64,000 nt of DNA, from contig NZ_JARXYJ010000002.1 of NCBI RefSeq assembly GCF_029894425.1, positions 124,001-188,000 of the forward strand, written 5' to 3'. Each line of letters begins with the position of its first letter. Positions within the stretch are counted from its first letter, which is position 1. Below the pieces are notes generated by a model that ran no database searches, had not been told where the DNA came from, and saw only the letters and a list, made by a program, of their open reading frames with translations. Shown here in pieces: positions 44,055 to 53,621 of the stretch. The position numbers were made by a program, and so were the translations under genes. The DNA is from Streptomyces sp. SAI-127 (GTDB lineage Bacteria; Actinomycetota; Actinomycetes; Streptomycetales; Streptomycetaceae).

Positions 44055-44711
44055 ATGCGTTCTGCCCGCCATACCGTGCCGCCCGTCCTGCTCACCAGCC
44101 TGCTGCTGGCGGGCTGTTCACCCGTCTCCCTCGGCACGTCGACATCGTCCGGAACGCAGAGCCCGGTGACGGGAGCGCCGACCGGCTCGGGGCGGGCCAT
44201 CGCGGTGGGGGCAGGCCCGCAGAAGCACTACACAGTGCAAAAGCAGCCGGCCGCGGGCTCCTGCCACTACCGGTACCTCAAGGGGGAACCGCTGGAGGAT
44301 CCGACGTGCACGCCGGGCGCGATATCCCCGGCGGTCACGCAGGCGAACCTGGCCTCGACGATCTGCCGCAAAGGCGGCTACACCTCCGGGATACGCCCCT
44401 CCACGTACGTGACGGGCAAGGAGAAAAAGCTCAACGCCGCCTCCTACGGCTTCACCGGACGCATGGGAGATGCCGAGTACGACCACCTGATCAGCCTGCA
44501 GTTGGGCGGCGACCCCAACGACTACCGCAACCTGTGGGTGGAGCCGGCCGACCCCGGCCACAAGAAGGGCTCCGGGGTCAACAACGCGAAGGACCCGGTG
44601 GAGACGAAGCTGCACACCGCGGTCTGCAAGGGCAGCGTCACCCTCGCCGCCGCACAGCACGCGATCGTCACCGATTGGACCACCGCCCTGAGCACCCTTC
44701 ACCTCGCCTGA
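44055..44711 (+). CDS. HNH nuclease-like lipoprotein
   Basis: A 218-residue exported protein. The signal ends at lipobox LLAGC (Cys21), then a Ser/Thr/Gly-rich linker to about residue 55. The C-terminal 140 residues contain a His-Asn-type nuclease pattern: YDHLISLQLGG followed by DYRNLWVEP and a run with Lys and Asn. Paired cysteines (CHYRYLKG, CTPG, CRKGG, CKGS) suggest disulfides outside the cell. A cell-surface HNH endonuclease-like enzyme is the best reading. GAGGGA precedes ATG 44055. Confidence 0.75.
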   Translation: MRSARHTVPPVLLTSLLLAGCSPVSLGTSTSSGTQSPVTGAPTGSGRAIAVGAGPQKHYTVQKQPAAGSCHYRYLKGEPLEDPTCTPGAISPAVTQANLASTICRKGGYTSGIRPSTYVTGKEKKLNAASYGFTGRMGDAEYDHLISLQLGGDPNDYRNLWVEPADPGHKKGSGVNNAKDPVETKLHTAVCKGSVTLAAAQHAIVTDWTTALSTLHLA

Positions 44712-44793
44712 GGAGAGGCCGGGGTAGCGGCGCGACGGGGCGAGCGGCCGACGGCTTCTGATACGGGGCCGCGGGGACTGGCGGCGCACGAAA

Positions 44794-44825
44794 GCCCCGG
44801 CTGGACGGGGGAGACCAGCCGGGGC
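44794..44825. terminator. hairpin terminator after the HNH lipoprotein gene
   Basis: GCCCCGGCTGG (44794-44804) pairs with CCAGCCGGGGC (44815-44825), 11 bp perfect, loop 10 bases. It is 83 bp after the stop at 44711. Confidence 0.65.
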
Positions 44826-45393
44826 CGTGTGCGGTGGCGTGCGGAGGGCGGTCGCCTCTCGGCGAAAGGCTCCATGGGGCTTCAGCCGAACGATCGTCCC
44901 CATGGGCTATAGGTGAGGCCCGGGGACACTGTCCCCTCCACCAGCCACGTATAGATGAACGGCCAACCAGCTTCGGTTGTTCCCCGCCCGCATCCCCCAG
45001 CCGCTGTGAGCTGCGGCACGCCCCCCAACTTGCGGGCAGCCGAAGAAGTCATCGCTGAGGGCGGCGAATTCGCCTGGTCGCGGATGAGCGTTGCCGGGGC
45101 ACCGCTCGTCGCGTCGGGCAGCACTACCCTCATCGCCGACAGCGGGCCGCCCACAGGCTCCTCGGTCAGAGGAGGTAGGCGAGAGGAGTGCGGGTTCGTG
45201 CCACCGTGATTCGACGTGCTCGCCGCTGAACTCGGCTGCGGCGGCGGATTCTCGGTTGCTTGCCGGCCACGGTTCGTGGCCCTCGTAACGCTGCCCGGAG
45301 TTGAGAACCGCGGCTACGACGGTCCGTGCCTTGGTGTCTCGACGCCAGAGTGCCGCGAACTCGTGGCCGTCACAGCGGTCGGCGGCGAACTTT
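44826..45393. other. 568-bp stretch without a recognisable gene
   Basis: Open frames exist on both strands but none has a ribosome-binding site, a family match or convincing protein composition. It may hold decayed coding sequence; I cannot identify it. Confidence 0.4.
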
Positions 45394-45909
45394 ATGCTCG
45401 GACACGTGATCGAGACTGAGCGGCTGCTCCTGCGACCTCTGCGTGTGTCCGACGTTGACGTTTTCGTCGAGCTTCATGCCGACCCGCAGGTCAACCGCTT
45501 CGTCGGTTCCTTCTCGCGTCAGCAAGCACTGGAACGCCTCACTGCGATCGAGCGTCAGTGGGCTGAGCGAGGCCATGGTCTGTGCGCGATCGAGCTGAAG
45601 TCGAGCGGGAAGTTCATCGGTCGAAGCGGTCTGCCCTGGGAGCAGTTCGATGAGGTGGAACTGGGATGGACGCTTCGAGCGGATCAGTGGGGGCACGGGT
45701 ATGCGACCGAGGCCGCTCAAGCGTGTCTGGACTGGGGGTTTTCCACGCTTGATGACGACTACTTCACGGCTCTCATGCGGCCGGGCAATGACGCGTCGGT
45801 ACGGGTCGCCGTACGACTGGGGTTCGCGCCGCGCCGAGAGGACCATCTGCAGGGCCGCCCCGTCACCGTGTACGCCGTGGACCGCCCGGCCGATCTGCCC
45901 GCTCGTTGA
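45394..45909 (+). CDS. GNAT family N-acetyltransferase (RimJ/RimL-like)
   Basis: A 171-residue acetyl-CoA-dependent acyltransferase. It starts VIETERLLLRPLRVSDVD, the classical RimJ/RimL/YjaB opening, and contains the acetyl-CoA loop WGHGYATEAAQA and the conserved NDASVRVAVRLGF. ATG 45394 or GTG 45406 may be the true start. The acceptor is unknown. Monocistronic. Confidence 0.85.
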   Translation: MLGHVIETERLLLRPLRVSDVDVFVELHADPQVNRFVGSFSRQQALERLTAIERQWAERGHGLCAIELKSSGKFIGRSGLPWEQFDEVELGWTLRADQWGHGYATEAAQACLDWGFSTLDDDYFTALMRPGNDASVRVAVRLGFAPRREDHLQGRPVTVYAVDRPADLPAR

Positions 45910-46014
45910 TGTTCCCCACGAGTCACGACAGCAGAACTCTCTTGACGCTTGAGCATCTTAAAAGTTTCGTGGCCTTCGACGAGGCCCTTCGCCGCCGTGC
46001 CGGTTGGCCCTGCG

Positions 46015-46551
46015 TCACATAGGGAGCGAGAAAAGCCGTACTGGCCCTGAGGGCCAGCGGGCACCGTCGCGCAAGGGCGTCACCATGGTCCGCAGCGGCA
46101 TGGTCACCAGGCGGTCTTCGGGTTGTTCGACGAGTACGTCCGTATCGAGCGGGTGCCATCCGAGGCGACGGTAGAGCGGCACGAGGGGAGGTCGGCAGAA
46201 CAGGAGTGCATGTTGAGGACCCATCGTGCGGGCGTGCTCCAGGACAGCTGTGACGACGAGTCGAGCCAGGCCTTGACCTTGCATGCCGGGTGCGACGGCC
46301 ACCCCGCCGACGCCCACCACCTCTGTCTCGGCGTCGCCGATCGCGACAGGCAGTCGCAGCAGGCCGGCGTGTGCCACGAGCCGGTCTTCGTGTCTGATTC
46401 CGAAGTGTTCTTCTTTGGGCAGCCAGGTCAGGCCGGCCGAGGCGACACCGAAGGGGTCATCGCCGTTGCCGAGGATCTCCTCCTGGTCCGCCTTCGTGTA
46501 CTGGGGGAGCCGCACCACATGCGGTGCCACAGAGGATCGGTTGTCGGGCAT
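46015..46551 (-). CDS. GNAT family N-acetyltransferase
   Basis: A 178-residue acetyltransferase. The core has VGGVAVAPGMQGQGLARLVV, the CoA pyrophosphate-binding segment, and LFCRPPLVPLYRRLGWHPL near the C-terminus. I prefer ATG 46551 over the upstream 46587 start. It is convergent with the previous GNAT gene. Only family-level similarity to that gene is seen. Confidence 0.82.
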   Translation of the reverse strand: MPDNRSSVAPHVVRLPQYTKADQEEILGNGDDPFGVASAGLTWLPKEEHFGIRHEDRLVAHAGLLRLPVAIGDAETEVVGVGGVAVAPGMQGQGLARLVVTAVLEHARTMGPQHALLFCRPPLVPLYRRLGWHPLDTDVLVEQPEDRLVTMPLRTMVTPLRDGARWPSGPVRLFSLPM

Positions 46552-46619
46552 CCCCACATCATGATCTCTTCGCAGGGCGCTGGCCAAGTCGCTTCATCCG
46601 TACCGCAGCCCATGGGTTT

Positions 46620-47186
46620 TCATCGAGCAGACTGACTCACCCCGGAGCGGAACTGCCGCACGAGCGTTCCAGGGTCCCGTACGACCTGCCACAGACCGAT
46701 CGACAGCAGCGCCACGCTGATGGCGAAGCAGACCCAGAACACGAACTGGGCGCCGGTCGCGAGGTTGTGGGTGCTGCCGTACTCGTACCGGCAGTAAGCC
46801 TGCGGGGGAAACGCCTTCGAGACGCCGACGCCGCCGTAGTACATGGAGCACGGGTCTTCGCCGGGGTCCTTGAGTGTGTCGTCCGCGGTGACGACCAGCA
46901 GCCAGGCCAGAGCCGCCGCCGGAACCGTGCCGAACACGATCACCTTCGTCCAGATCGGCAGGCGAGGGTGGCCGACGAGCCCAAGCAGCGCGATCAGTAC
47001 GACCATGAACATCGCGGCGACGGCCACGGCCGTGACCGGTCTCTTGTACACCTCCACCAGAAGCCACATGACGCCGGCCACCGGGGGCGCGGTGAGGAGG
47101 ACGACCTTGATCCCGGATGCCGTACGCGGGTGTGCGAGCAGGTACACGGCGAGCGCGCACGCGATCAGGGAGAGGAGCGGGATCAC
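46620..47186 (-). CDS. small membrane protein, function unknown
   Basis: A 188-residue protein with five predicted helices (about residues 2-18, 25-44, 49-71, 80-98, 144-168) and an external loop with paired cysteines (DPCSMYYGG, YCRYEYGS). GTG 47186 overlaps the stop of the upstream DUF4232 lipoprotein gene (GTGA), which sets the start. Cotranscription suggests the pair works together at the membrane. No family is recognised. Confidence 0.75.
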   Translation of the reverse strand: MIPLLSLIACALAVYLLAHPRTASGIKVVLLTAPPVAGVMWLLVEVYKRPVTAVAVAAMFMVVLIALLGLVGHPRLPIWTKVIVFGTVPAAALAWLLVVTADDTLKDPGEDPCSMYYGGVGVSKAFPPQAYCRYEYGSTHNLATGAQFVFWVCFAISVALLSIGLWQVVRDPGTLVRQFRSGVSQSAR

Positions 47187-48199
47187 GGACGCGCGGCGGC
47201 GGTGGTGGCGGGCTCCCGGTGCGTCTCGTCCTTCCGCCACGGGCCGACGCCGAGCTTTCCGGTCGTCCCGAGGTCGAGTTCCGGGACCACCATCACGGGA
47301 GCGGCTGCGGGCGTGGCCCATACACGGACGTATGGCGCGTTGACCGGTTCGCCGGCCTGGGTGGTGTTCCGCCAGGCCAGCCCGGCCACCGCGGCCTCAC
47401 CAGGTCGCAGGACGACCGGTTGCGGGCTGCTGTCCCCACCGAGGCCGGTGCTGATCTGATCGGTCCCCTGGAGGATGCGAATGCCGTGCACGGTGTGGTG
47501 GTCCTCGTCCTGGATCGCGAGCTTCGGGTAGCCGTTGAGTTGAAGGGGCCCGGTACCGCAGTTGACCAGGTGCAGGCCGACGACGCGCAGCCCCATGGCT
47601 GCGTCCCCCTGGTCGGCGTAGAGGCGCATGCCCGACTTCGGGCACGTTCCCGAGGCGGACGACGCCTCGGCTTCCGGGACGCTACGAGTCTTGATCACCT
47701 CGACGCCCGTCACCTCGGGCGCGTTCCCGACCGGCTCGCCCATGACGACGGTGCCCTTGACGGTCCGCCCCGGCCCGACCGCCTCGACGGTCCGTTCCGC
47801 GTTGTCGACCGCGCCGCCGGAGGCTGAGAGGAACCCGATGGTCAACGTGTACGTGGCGGTCTCCGTCTGCTGGTTGGTCAGCTCGAAGTCCGCGCTGTAG
47901 GCGACTCCCGCGCAGCCGCTCTCCTGTCCCCAGGCGTACAGCGCGGTGATCTTGACGCCGTCCTCGGCCGTGCCTCCGGCGGAGGGCAGGGGCAGCGCGG
48001 TCGGTGTGCCGGAGGGACGAACGGACGGTTCTGAGGACGGCGGGCTGCCGTACCGGGAGAAGTCCGACGGGCACAGTGCCTCGGCCCGGACCGGGCCGCC
48101 GCCGGTACCCCCGCCCGGCGAGAAGCTCTGGGAACCGCAGGCGGTGAGCAGCAGGGCAGCGGCGAGGACGGCGGGAGCGGTGCGGGAGGCGGTCGGCAT
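47183..48199 (-). CDS. DUF4232-like lipoprotein
   Basis: A 338-residue lipoprotein: signal MPTASRTAPAVLAAALLL with lipobox LTAC (Cys21). A Pro/Ser linker follows, then two beta-rich regions. The C-terminal region (LVNCGTGPLQLNGYPKLAI, then VVLRPGEAAVAGLAWRNT) matches DUF4232, a family of secreted or lipid-anchored actinobacterial proteins without known function. ATG 48199 fits the signal peptide; 48250 would add a non-signal extension. It overlaps the membrane protein gene downstream. Confidence 0.82.
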   Translation of the reverse strand: MPTASRTAPAVLAAALLLTACGSQSFSPGGGTGGGPVRAEALCPSDFSRYGSPPSSEPSVRPSGTPTALPLPSAGGTAEDGVKITALYAWGQESGCAGVAYSADFELTNQQTETATYTLTIGFLSASGGAVDNAERTVEAVGPGRTVKGTVVMGEPVGNAPEVTGVEVIKTRSVPEAEASSASGTCPKSGMRLYADQGDAAMGLRVVGLHLVNCGTGPLQLNGYPKLAIQDEDHHTVHGIRILQGTDQISTGLGGDSSPQPVVLRPGEAAVAGLAWRNTTQAGEPVNAPYVRVWATPAAAPVMVVPELDLGTTGKLGVGPWRKDETHREPATTAAARP

Positions 48200-48715
48200 C
48201 CGCCCACCACACCAGGGGAGCACCCTCGTGGGCTGTGGCGGAGCCCACACCTCCGGTCACAGCGGTGTCACAGATCACTCTGGAACAGCGTTTGTGTGCG
48301 GGCTTCTTCCGCCAGGCCAGTGGCGGACAGGCAAGCGCGGCCAGGGGTGTTGGCGGTTACAGGGTGGGCCGATGCCTCGTGGAGCGGCTTTCCGGCTTCC
48401 CGGCTTTCCGGCCTCGCGGAAGGCCGCCACCGCTGCGTGGGCAGCCGCCCGCGCCGCGCCCGGGGATGCCGGGAAGTGGCTGGTGCGGCTTTCATCGGTC
48501 CCATCCAGGCGATTCCAACTGGCCCCGCTTCGCGGGTGGTTCGTAAACCGGGCGCCGTGAGGTGGCTCCGGAGAGCGGCTTGATCTGGCTCGGTGGGTAG
48601 TGGCGGTCTGGGATTTGGCTCTGGTTCTCCAAACAGTCGGGCGACGACGCAGAGCGCGGTCCGGGAAGCGCGGCGGCCTCCCGGCCGGCTGGTGGCTCGG
48701 TGGTGCTGCTGCTGG
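48200..48715. other. 516-bp stretch without a recognisable gene
   Basis: Contains CCGGCTT/CCGGCCT-type short repeats around 48390-48425. I find no coding sequence with family support on either strand. It carries the promoter of the lipoprotein gene and the 3' end region of sodF. Confidence 0.4.
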
Positions 48716-49324
48716 TCAGGCGCCGGTTGCTGCGGTGTAACGGGCGGTGACGTCTTCCCAGTTGACCAGGTCCCACAGCTTGGTGACGTAGTCGGGGCGG
48801 ACGTTCTTGTACTGCAGGTAGTAAGCGTGCTCCCACGCGTCGAAGACCAGGAGTGGGGTGCTGCCCTGGCCGACGTTGCCGTGGTGGTCGTAGACCTGCT
48901 CGACGATCAGGCGCTTGCCCAGGGGCTCCCAGGCCAGCACGCCCCAACCGGAGCCCTGGACGGAGGCGGTCGCGACGGTGAGCTGCTTCTTGAAGGCTTC
49001 GAAGCCGCCGAGGTGTTCGTCGAGGGCGTCAGCGAGGGCGCCGTCCGGGCGGTCGCCGCCGTCCGGGGAGAGGTTCTGCCAGAAGACCGAGTGCAGGACG
49101 TGGCCGGAGAGGTTGAAGGCGTAGGTCTTCTCCAGACCGACCAGCGAGGTGGGCGTGATCTGGTCCTTCTCCCGGGCCTCGGCGATCTGTTCGAGGGTGT
49201 CGTTGGCGCCCTTGACGTAGGCGGCGTGGTGCTTGGCGTGGTGCAGTTCCAGGATCTGCCCGGTGATGGCCGGCTCCAGCGCGGCGTAGTCGTAGGGCAT
49301 GTCGGGAAGCGCGTAGGTGCCCAT
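48716..49324 (-). CDS. sodF: iron superoxide dismutase
   Basis: A 202-residue Fe/Mn-type superoxide dismutase converting superoxide to O2 and H2O2 in the cytoplasm. Metal ligands: His28 (ELHHAKHH), His78 (LHSVFW), Asp162 and His166 ([11 protein letters not shown]). The sequence [18 protein letters not shown] is characteristic of the Streptomyces SodF group. A Nur-type box 55 bp upstream fits nickel-dependent repression, the known logic in Streptomyces where NiSOD replaces FeSOD when nickel is available. Confidence 0.95.
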   Translation of the reverse strand: MGTYALPDMPYDYAALEPAITGQILELHHAKHHAAYVKGANDTLEQIAEAREKDQITPTSLVGLEKTYAFNLSGHVLHSVFWQNLSPDGGDRPDGALADALDEHLGGFEAFKKQLTVATASVQGSGWGVLAWEPLGKRLIVEQVYDHHGNVGQGSTPLLVFDAWEHAYYLQYKNVRPDYVTKLWDLVNWEDVTARYTAATGA

Positions 49325-49378
49325 CAGGCACGTCCCCTTTCCGGGTGAGTGATCGTCAGGGGACAGCCTATGCCTCTA

Positions 49379-49395
49379 TTGCAAGTAGGTTGCAA
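49379..49395. promoter_or_regulatory. Nur box (nickel-responsive Fur-family repressor site)
   Basis: TTGCAA-GTAGG-TTGCAA, the exact tTGCaA-N5-TTGCAA architecture described for Nur sites at sodF and nickel uptake genes in Streptomyces. It ends 71 bp before the sodF start and overlaps the expected promoter. Confidence 0.8.
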
Positions 49396-49588
49396 CAACT
49401 AAGAAGATGCATCAACATGATCTGTGGCGGGGTCGGCCCGTCAGTCTTCGGTGTCTGAGCGCCTTCCGTCCGTCGGCGTGTCCTTCCTGAAGAATGATCG
49501 TCTTCTCACCCGGCGCCCGCCGGTCCCGGCCGGCCCCGCTCTCTCACCGCCAGTCGAGGACGTGGAGGCTTGTAGTGCCCCGCCTGAT

Positions 49589-49950
49589 GCCGGACACCGG
49601 ACCGCAAGCGCGTCCTCGCGGCCTCGAACTTCGTCTCTACCGTCGGAAGCGGCCTCTACCTCACCGCCGGAGTGCTGTATTTCACCGAGGCGGTTCACCT
49701 GCCGGCAGGCCAGGTGGGGCTCGGGCTCGGCATCGCCGGTCTTCTGGCGCTGGCCCTGGGCGTCGCGGTCGGCCATCTGGCCGACCGGCATGGAGCACGC
49801 GGTATCTATGCGGCCACCCTGGTGGTCCAGGCGCTGGCCACAGCCGGCTTCGTCCTGGCGGACAGCTTCTGGCCGTTCGTCTTAGCCGTCTGTGCCGCCG
49901 CCGCGGCGAAGGCGGCCGGAATCGCCGCCCGCTCCCCGCTCAAGCGGAAC
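49589..49950 (+). pseudogene. N-terminal fragment of an MFS transporter
   Basis: One frame reads RVLAASNFVSTVGSGLYLTA, then GVAVGHLADRHGARGIYAATL (MFS motif A) and VLADSFWPFVLAV. This is the first third of an MFS permease; upstream in frame are stop codons at 49573 and 49586. At about 49950 the similarity ends and the DNA continues as the reverse complement of the secreted protein gene, so the transporter lost its last two thirds. Confidence 0.7.
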
Positions 49951-51357
49951 GCCCAGGTGGTAGCCGTAGACCATGCGCGTGTAGCCCGAGCAGTCGAGGT
50001 TGCCGACCTGCTTGCTGGACGGCCCCCTGTATGTGCCGTCAGGGAAGGTCCAGCCGACCTTCATGTACTCGTGGAAGTCGGCGCCCTCGAGCAGGTAGCC
50101 GTGCGGGTCGAGATAGCCGTACCCGGCCTCGCCCAGCACTTGCTTGCCCTGGGCCGGTCCGGAGCCGGCCGTGACCGCCGCGGCGCCGCCGAGGAACATC
50201 GCGGCGTACGCGAGGACGTCCGGGACGGTGGATCCGGCCCAGCCGCGGATCGTCTGCTCCAGTTCGGCCGTCCAGGTACCGTCGAACGGTTCCGGCAGCA
50301 GACGCACCCAGTCACCGTGGGCGACGGTCGGCAGGACCGCCCAGTCCGCGGCGTCCACCTCGAGGCGGCTCGCGGACAGGCGGACCGGCAGGTTGGTGCA
50401 GCCCTCGTTGGCCAAGGCGCGCAGACCCACCCGTCCCTTGGTCAACGAGGGCGTGGAGTCGGTGAGTTCGAAGGCCCACGAAGACGGTTCCGTCGATGTG
50501 GACGGCCAGGCCTTCGCCTGGATCCGGGCACCCTCCCGCCGCACCCGGATCGTCCAGTCGGCCCCCGCCCGCACACCCGTGGCCAGTGTGACCGCCGCTC
50601 CCAGCACGGTCACATCGTTGTCGACCTCCTTCTCCAACCGCATCTCGACCGCCCCGGAGGTGAGGAAGGACAGCCGCGCCCGGTAGTGACTCCGGGTGCT
50701 GACGTAGCCGAAGGTCAGCGCGAACGAACAGGCCTGACCCGTCGGGACCTTGTCGAACCTGGCCGTGCAACGCACATCGACATCGGTGATCTCGTCGTCG
50801 CGCAGGCTGGCGTGCCGGCTGTACCCGGCGGTCGTGAGGTCGATGATCCCGGTGCCCGGCACCACCGAGAAGTCGGTCTTGAAGGTGTCGGACGTGATCC
50901 ACCTGCCGCCGCCCGGCGAGGTGCCCCAGTACACGCGGTCCCCCTCGCCCAGCGCGAGGTCCGGCAGCGTCCGCTGGAAGTCGTCCACGAAAGGCCGCTT
51001 GTTCTCCGCGAACGTCCGCCGCGGGCCGGGCAGTACGACCGTTCGCGCGCCGTGCGTCAGCAGCGCGACGCGCTGGCCGCCGGAGCTGACCTCGGTGCGG
51101 GCCGGGGTGCCGGCGAGCACGGTGGTGGTGAGCGGGGTGGCGAGGGCCACCGGGGTGAAGTGCACGGCGTCCAGGGGCGCCATGCTCACCCACGAACGAG
51201 CCGAGGACAGGCCATCCGGCCCCGGGAAGGCCGGCACGTCCGTGGCCGCGACGGCACGTGCCGGGGCCGCCGCGGCCAGACCGGTGAGCGGGGCGGCTGC
51301 AGAGGCCGCGAAGGCGGCGAGGAGTCTTCGTCGAGATGTGTCAGACATGTGTTTCAT
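49882..51357 (-). pseudogene. secreted protein with NlpC/P60-like end, C-terminus truncated
   Basis: A 491-residue reading frame. The N-terminus is a twin-arginine-like signal (SRRRLLAAFAASAAAPLTG). The body is beta-rich, with a concanavalin-like segment, and it ends in GNLDCSGYTRMVYGYHLGVPL, the catalytic-cysteine region (DCSGY, about residue 465) of NlpC/P60 peptidases. Right after this the frame runs into the MFS fragment on the other strand and ends with an unrelated Gly/Arg tail. The histidine and third catalytic residue that should follow are lost. The gene may still be translated, but the peptidase is likely dead. Confidence 0.65.
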
Positions 51358-51399
51358 GATCTGTCGCCACCCACCCAGTCGTCACGCCACCCCCGACTT

Positions 51400-51536
51400 C
51401 GGTCAGTGCCAAGCGACTTGGCGGTCGGGCTGGTTACACCGCGTACAGCGGCGGCACCGCGCTCGTGGTGTTCTTGCTGTGGGCGCTCGCCGCGATCGTC
51501 GGCGGCTACGCGGTACTGCGCCGGCGCGACGCATGA
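51400..51536 (+). pseudogene. C-terminal fragment of an ABC-2 type permease
   Basis: The frame ending at TGA 51534-51536 reads YSGGTALVVFLLWALAAIVG and then GYAVLRRRDA, the standard last helix and tail of ABC-2 type (daunorubicin-like) permeases. No start or upstream part is present. A hairpin at 51548-51573 follows it. Confidence 0.6.
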
Positions 51537-51547
51537 GCGGTGCAGGT

Positions 51548-51573
51548 CCCGGCGGCCTCCCTTCGCCGCCGGG
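51548..51573. terminator. hairpin terminator after the ABC permease fragment
   Basis: CCCGGCGGC (51548-51556) pairs with GCCGCCGGG (51565-51573), 8-base loop, 12 bp after the stop at 51536. Confidence 0.6.
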
Positions 51574-52091
51574 TCCGCCCCCGAGACATCGGCGTCCAGG
51601 CAGTTCCACGGCCCCGCACCGGGGGACAACCGCGCGATAGGGGACCCATACCGGCCTGGCGCCATGGGGAGCACTTCCCGTCCGCTCTCCCGGAGGCCCC
51701 CGTATGCGTCGCCGTACGACTTTTCCGTGACCCTGGCCGGGCTGGGCCGTAGCACTCGGGGTGCCCACCGCCCGGCCCTGGCCGCGATGCACCCGCGCAA
51801 CCCGCCACCATCGCTGTCGTCACGGTGCCGCCGGGGTAAGCTCCCGCGGCGTGAGCCTGCTGCGGACCCTTCGACCGAGACTGCGGAATCCCGCACCAGG
51901 CCGAGGCCCTGCTCGAACGATCCGTCAGCTGATCGTCGGTGAACGACACCATCACGGGCCGGCTCGCCCTGGAACAGCACGGCGGCCGCGCCATTGAACA
52001 CTGATCGCCTACCATCACTGAGCCACATCGGAACTACTCGTCGAGCTCTGCACTGAGGCGGAAGCGTACGACCCGTAACGCGACGTCGACT
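51574..52091. other. 518-bp stretch without a recognisable gene
   Basis: No frame on either strand has a family match or a convincing ribosome-binding site. Given the remnants on its left it may be decayed sequence. Confidence 0.4.
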
Positions 52092-53066
52092 TCACCTATT
52101 TGCGGGGCCGTTCGAGGGCAGGACCCGGGCGAGCCAGTCCGTGCGGGTTCGGCGGGCTGTGGCCGAGATGTTTGCCTTCGGGTACAGGGCGTCGAACCCG
52201 TGGAAGCCGCCCGCCCAGACGTGGAGTTCGGCCTGGCCGCCGGCCGCCCAGATACGGGTGGCGTAGTCGGTGTCCTCGTCTCGGAAGACTTCGGCGGAGC
52301 CGGTGTCGATGTAGGTGGTGGGCAGGCCCGAGAGGTCCTCGGCCAACGCCGGCGAGACGTACTCGGGCACCGCCTCGTCAGTGAGGTCGCCGAGGACGGC
52401 GCGCCATGCGAACTCGTTCATCTCGCGGGTCCAGACGCCGGGCCCGCCGGAGTACTGGCGACTGGAGGCGCTGGTGTTGCGGTGGTCGAGCATGGGGCAG
52501 ATAAGTATCTGCGCGGCGATCGCCGGGGTGCCGAGGTCGCGAGCCAACAGGGTGACACCGGCGGCGAGGCCGCCGCCCGCGCTGGCGCCGGCGACGACGA
52601 TCCGTGCAGGGTCGATGCCCAGTTCTTCGGCGTGTTCGGCGATCCAGAGCAGCCCCTGGTAGCAGTCGTCGACGAGGGCGGTGCCGGTGGCCTCGGGTGC
52701 CAGCCGGTAGTCCACGGAGACCACGACCGCGCCGAACGCGTCGAGCCACTCCAGCGGGATGTCGATCTGCGAGAAACGGTCACCCATGACCATCCCGCCG
52801 CCGTGCATCCAGTAGATGCAGGGTGCGGCGGTGATGCGGTCAGTGTTCGCGGGGCTGAAGACCGACAGAGGGATCGGGGCACCGTCCGTGGCGGGCACGG
52901 TGATATCGCGCCGGTCGACTCGCCGGTGTGCGAGCAGGGAATCGATGGGCGTCGAGGGGAGCCGGCGCAGTTGGCCCAGGAACTCCGTGCTGAGCTGGGA
53001 CATCAGCGGCATATCGGCGAGCAGTTCACGCAGTTCGCGGTCCAGGGCGGGTCGCGCTGTGGTCAT
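52092..53066 (-). CDS. alpha/beta hydrolase, hormone-sensitive-lipase-type esterase
   Basis: A 324-residue esterase of the HSL family. Oxyanion-hole motif HGGGMVMG (about 90-97), nucleophile Ser in GASAGGG (about 161), catalytic Asp in the DTGSAEVFRDED region (about 263) and His in GGFHGFD (about 295). Expected to hydrolyse short-chain acyl esters in the cytoplasm. The ABM gene lies 94 bp upstream on the same strand, so the two may share a transcript. Confidence 0.9.
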   Translation of the reverse strand: MTTARPALDRELRELLADMPLMSQLSTEFLGQLRRLPSTPIDSLLAHRRVDRRDITVPATDGAPIPLSVFSPANTDRITAAPCIYWMHGGGMVMGDRFSQIDIPLEWLDAFGAVVVSVDYRLAPEATGTALVDDCYQGLLWIAEHAEELGIDPARIVVAGASAGGGLAAGVTLLARDLGTPAIAAQILICPMLDHRNTSASSRQYSGGPGVWTREMNEFAWRAVLGDLTDEAVPEYVSPALAEDLSGLPTTYIDTGSAEVFRDEDTDYATRIWAAGGQAELHVWAGGFHGFDALYPKANISATARRTRTDWLARVLPSNGPANR

Positions 53067-53160
53067 GGTCGATGCCTTTCGTGGGGTGGTGCCGGACGGT
53101 CGGACGGGGAGGGGGTCGCCTCGGCAGGTCGCCGAGGCGGCCGGCCGGGGTATCGGGAGT

Positions 53161-53478
53161 TCAGAAGGCGGCCTTGCCGCGGACCGGGACGTAGTCGGTG
53201 TACTCCGACTCCTCGGTCAGCAGCCCGTCGATCTGCGCCACGATGGCCTGGGCGGCCTCGCCGGCGAAGACCCGGTGGTGGTCCTCCTCGCTGGTCCAGC
53301 CCTCGCTGACGTGGACGACATCAGGGGCGGACGCGGAGCGGGAGACGAGATAGACGACGCAGTGTTCGCTCGCGCCCGGGCTGCCCTCGTCGAGACCGGT
53401 CAACAGCAGGTCGACCAGCCTGTCGCCCATTCCGGGCCTGGCGGTCAGGGTGGCGTTGAATCCGTACTTGGCAATCAT
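53161..53478 (-). CDS. antibiotic biosynthesis monooxygenase (ABM) domain protein
   Basis: A 105-residue ferredoxin-like alpha+beta protein of the ABM/YgiN family. The pattern FNATLTARPGMGDRLVDLLL, then VVYLVSRSASAPDVVHVSEGWTS and HHRVFAGEAAQAIVAQIDGLL, is standard. Members include cofactor-free quinol oxygenases and proteins with unknown roles. It is upstream of the HSL esterase and divergent from an AraC regulator, which probably controls it. Confidence 0.85.
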   Translation of the reverse strand: MIAKYGFNATLTARPGMGDRLVDLLLTGLDEGSPGASEHCVVYLVSRSASAPDVVHVSEGWTSEEDHHRVFAGEAAQAIVAQIDGLLTEESEYTDYVPVRGKAAF

Positions 53479-53621
53479 GGAAGCCTTCTTCTGCGTTGAT
53501 GGAGTGCGGTGACTCCATTCAAGCGGCGTGACCTGCGGAAACGTTAGAACGATGCTCGCCGCTGCTTGCACAATCCTCGCGGACACGGGAGCCCGGACGC
53601 CGTTGGTGCTGCAATGAACGC

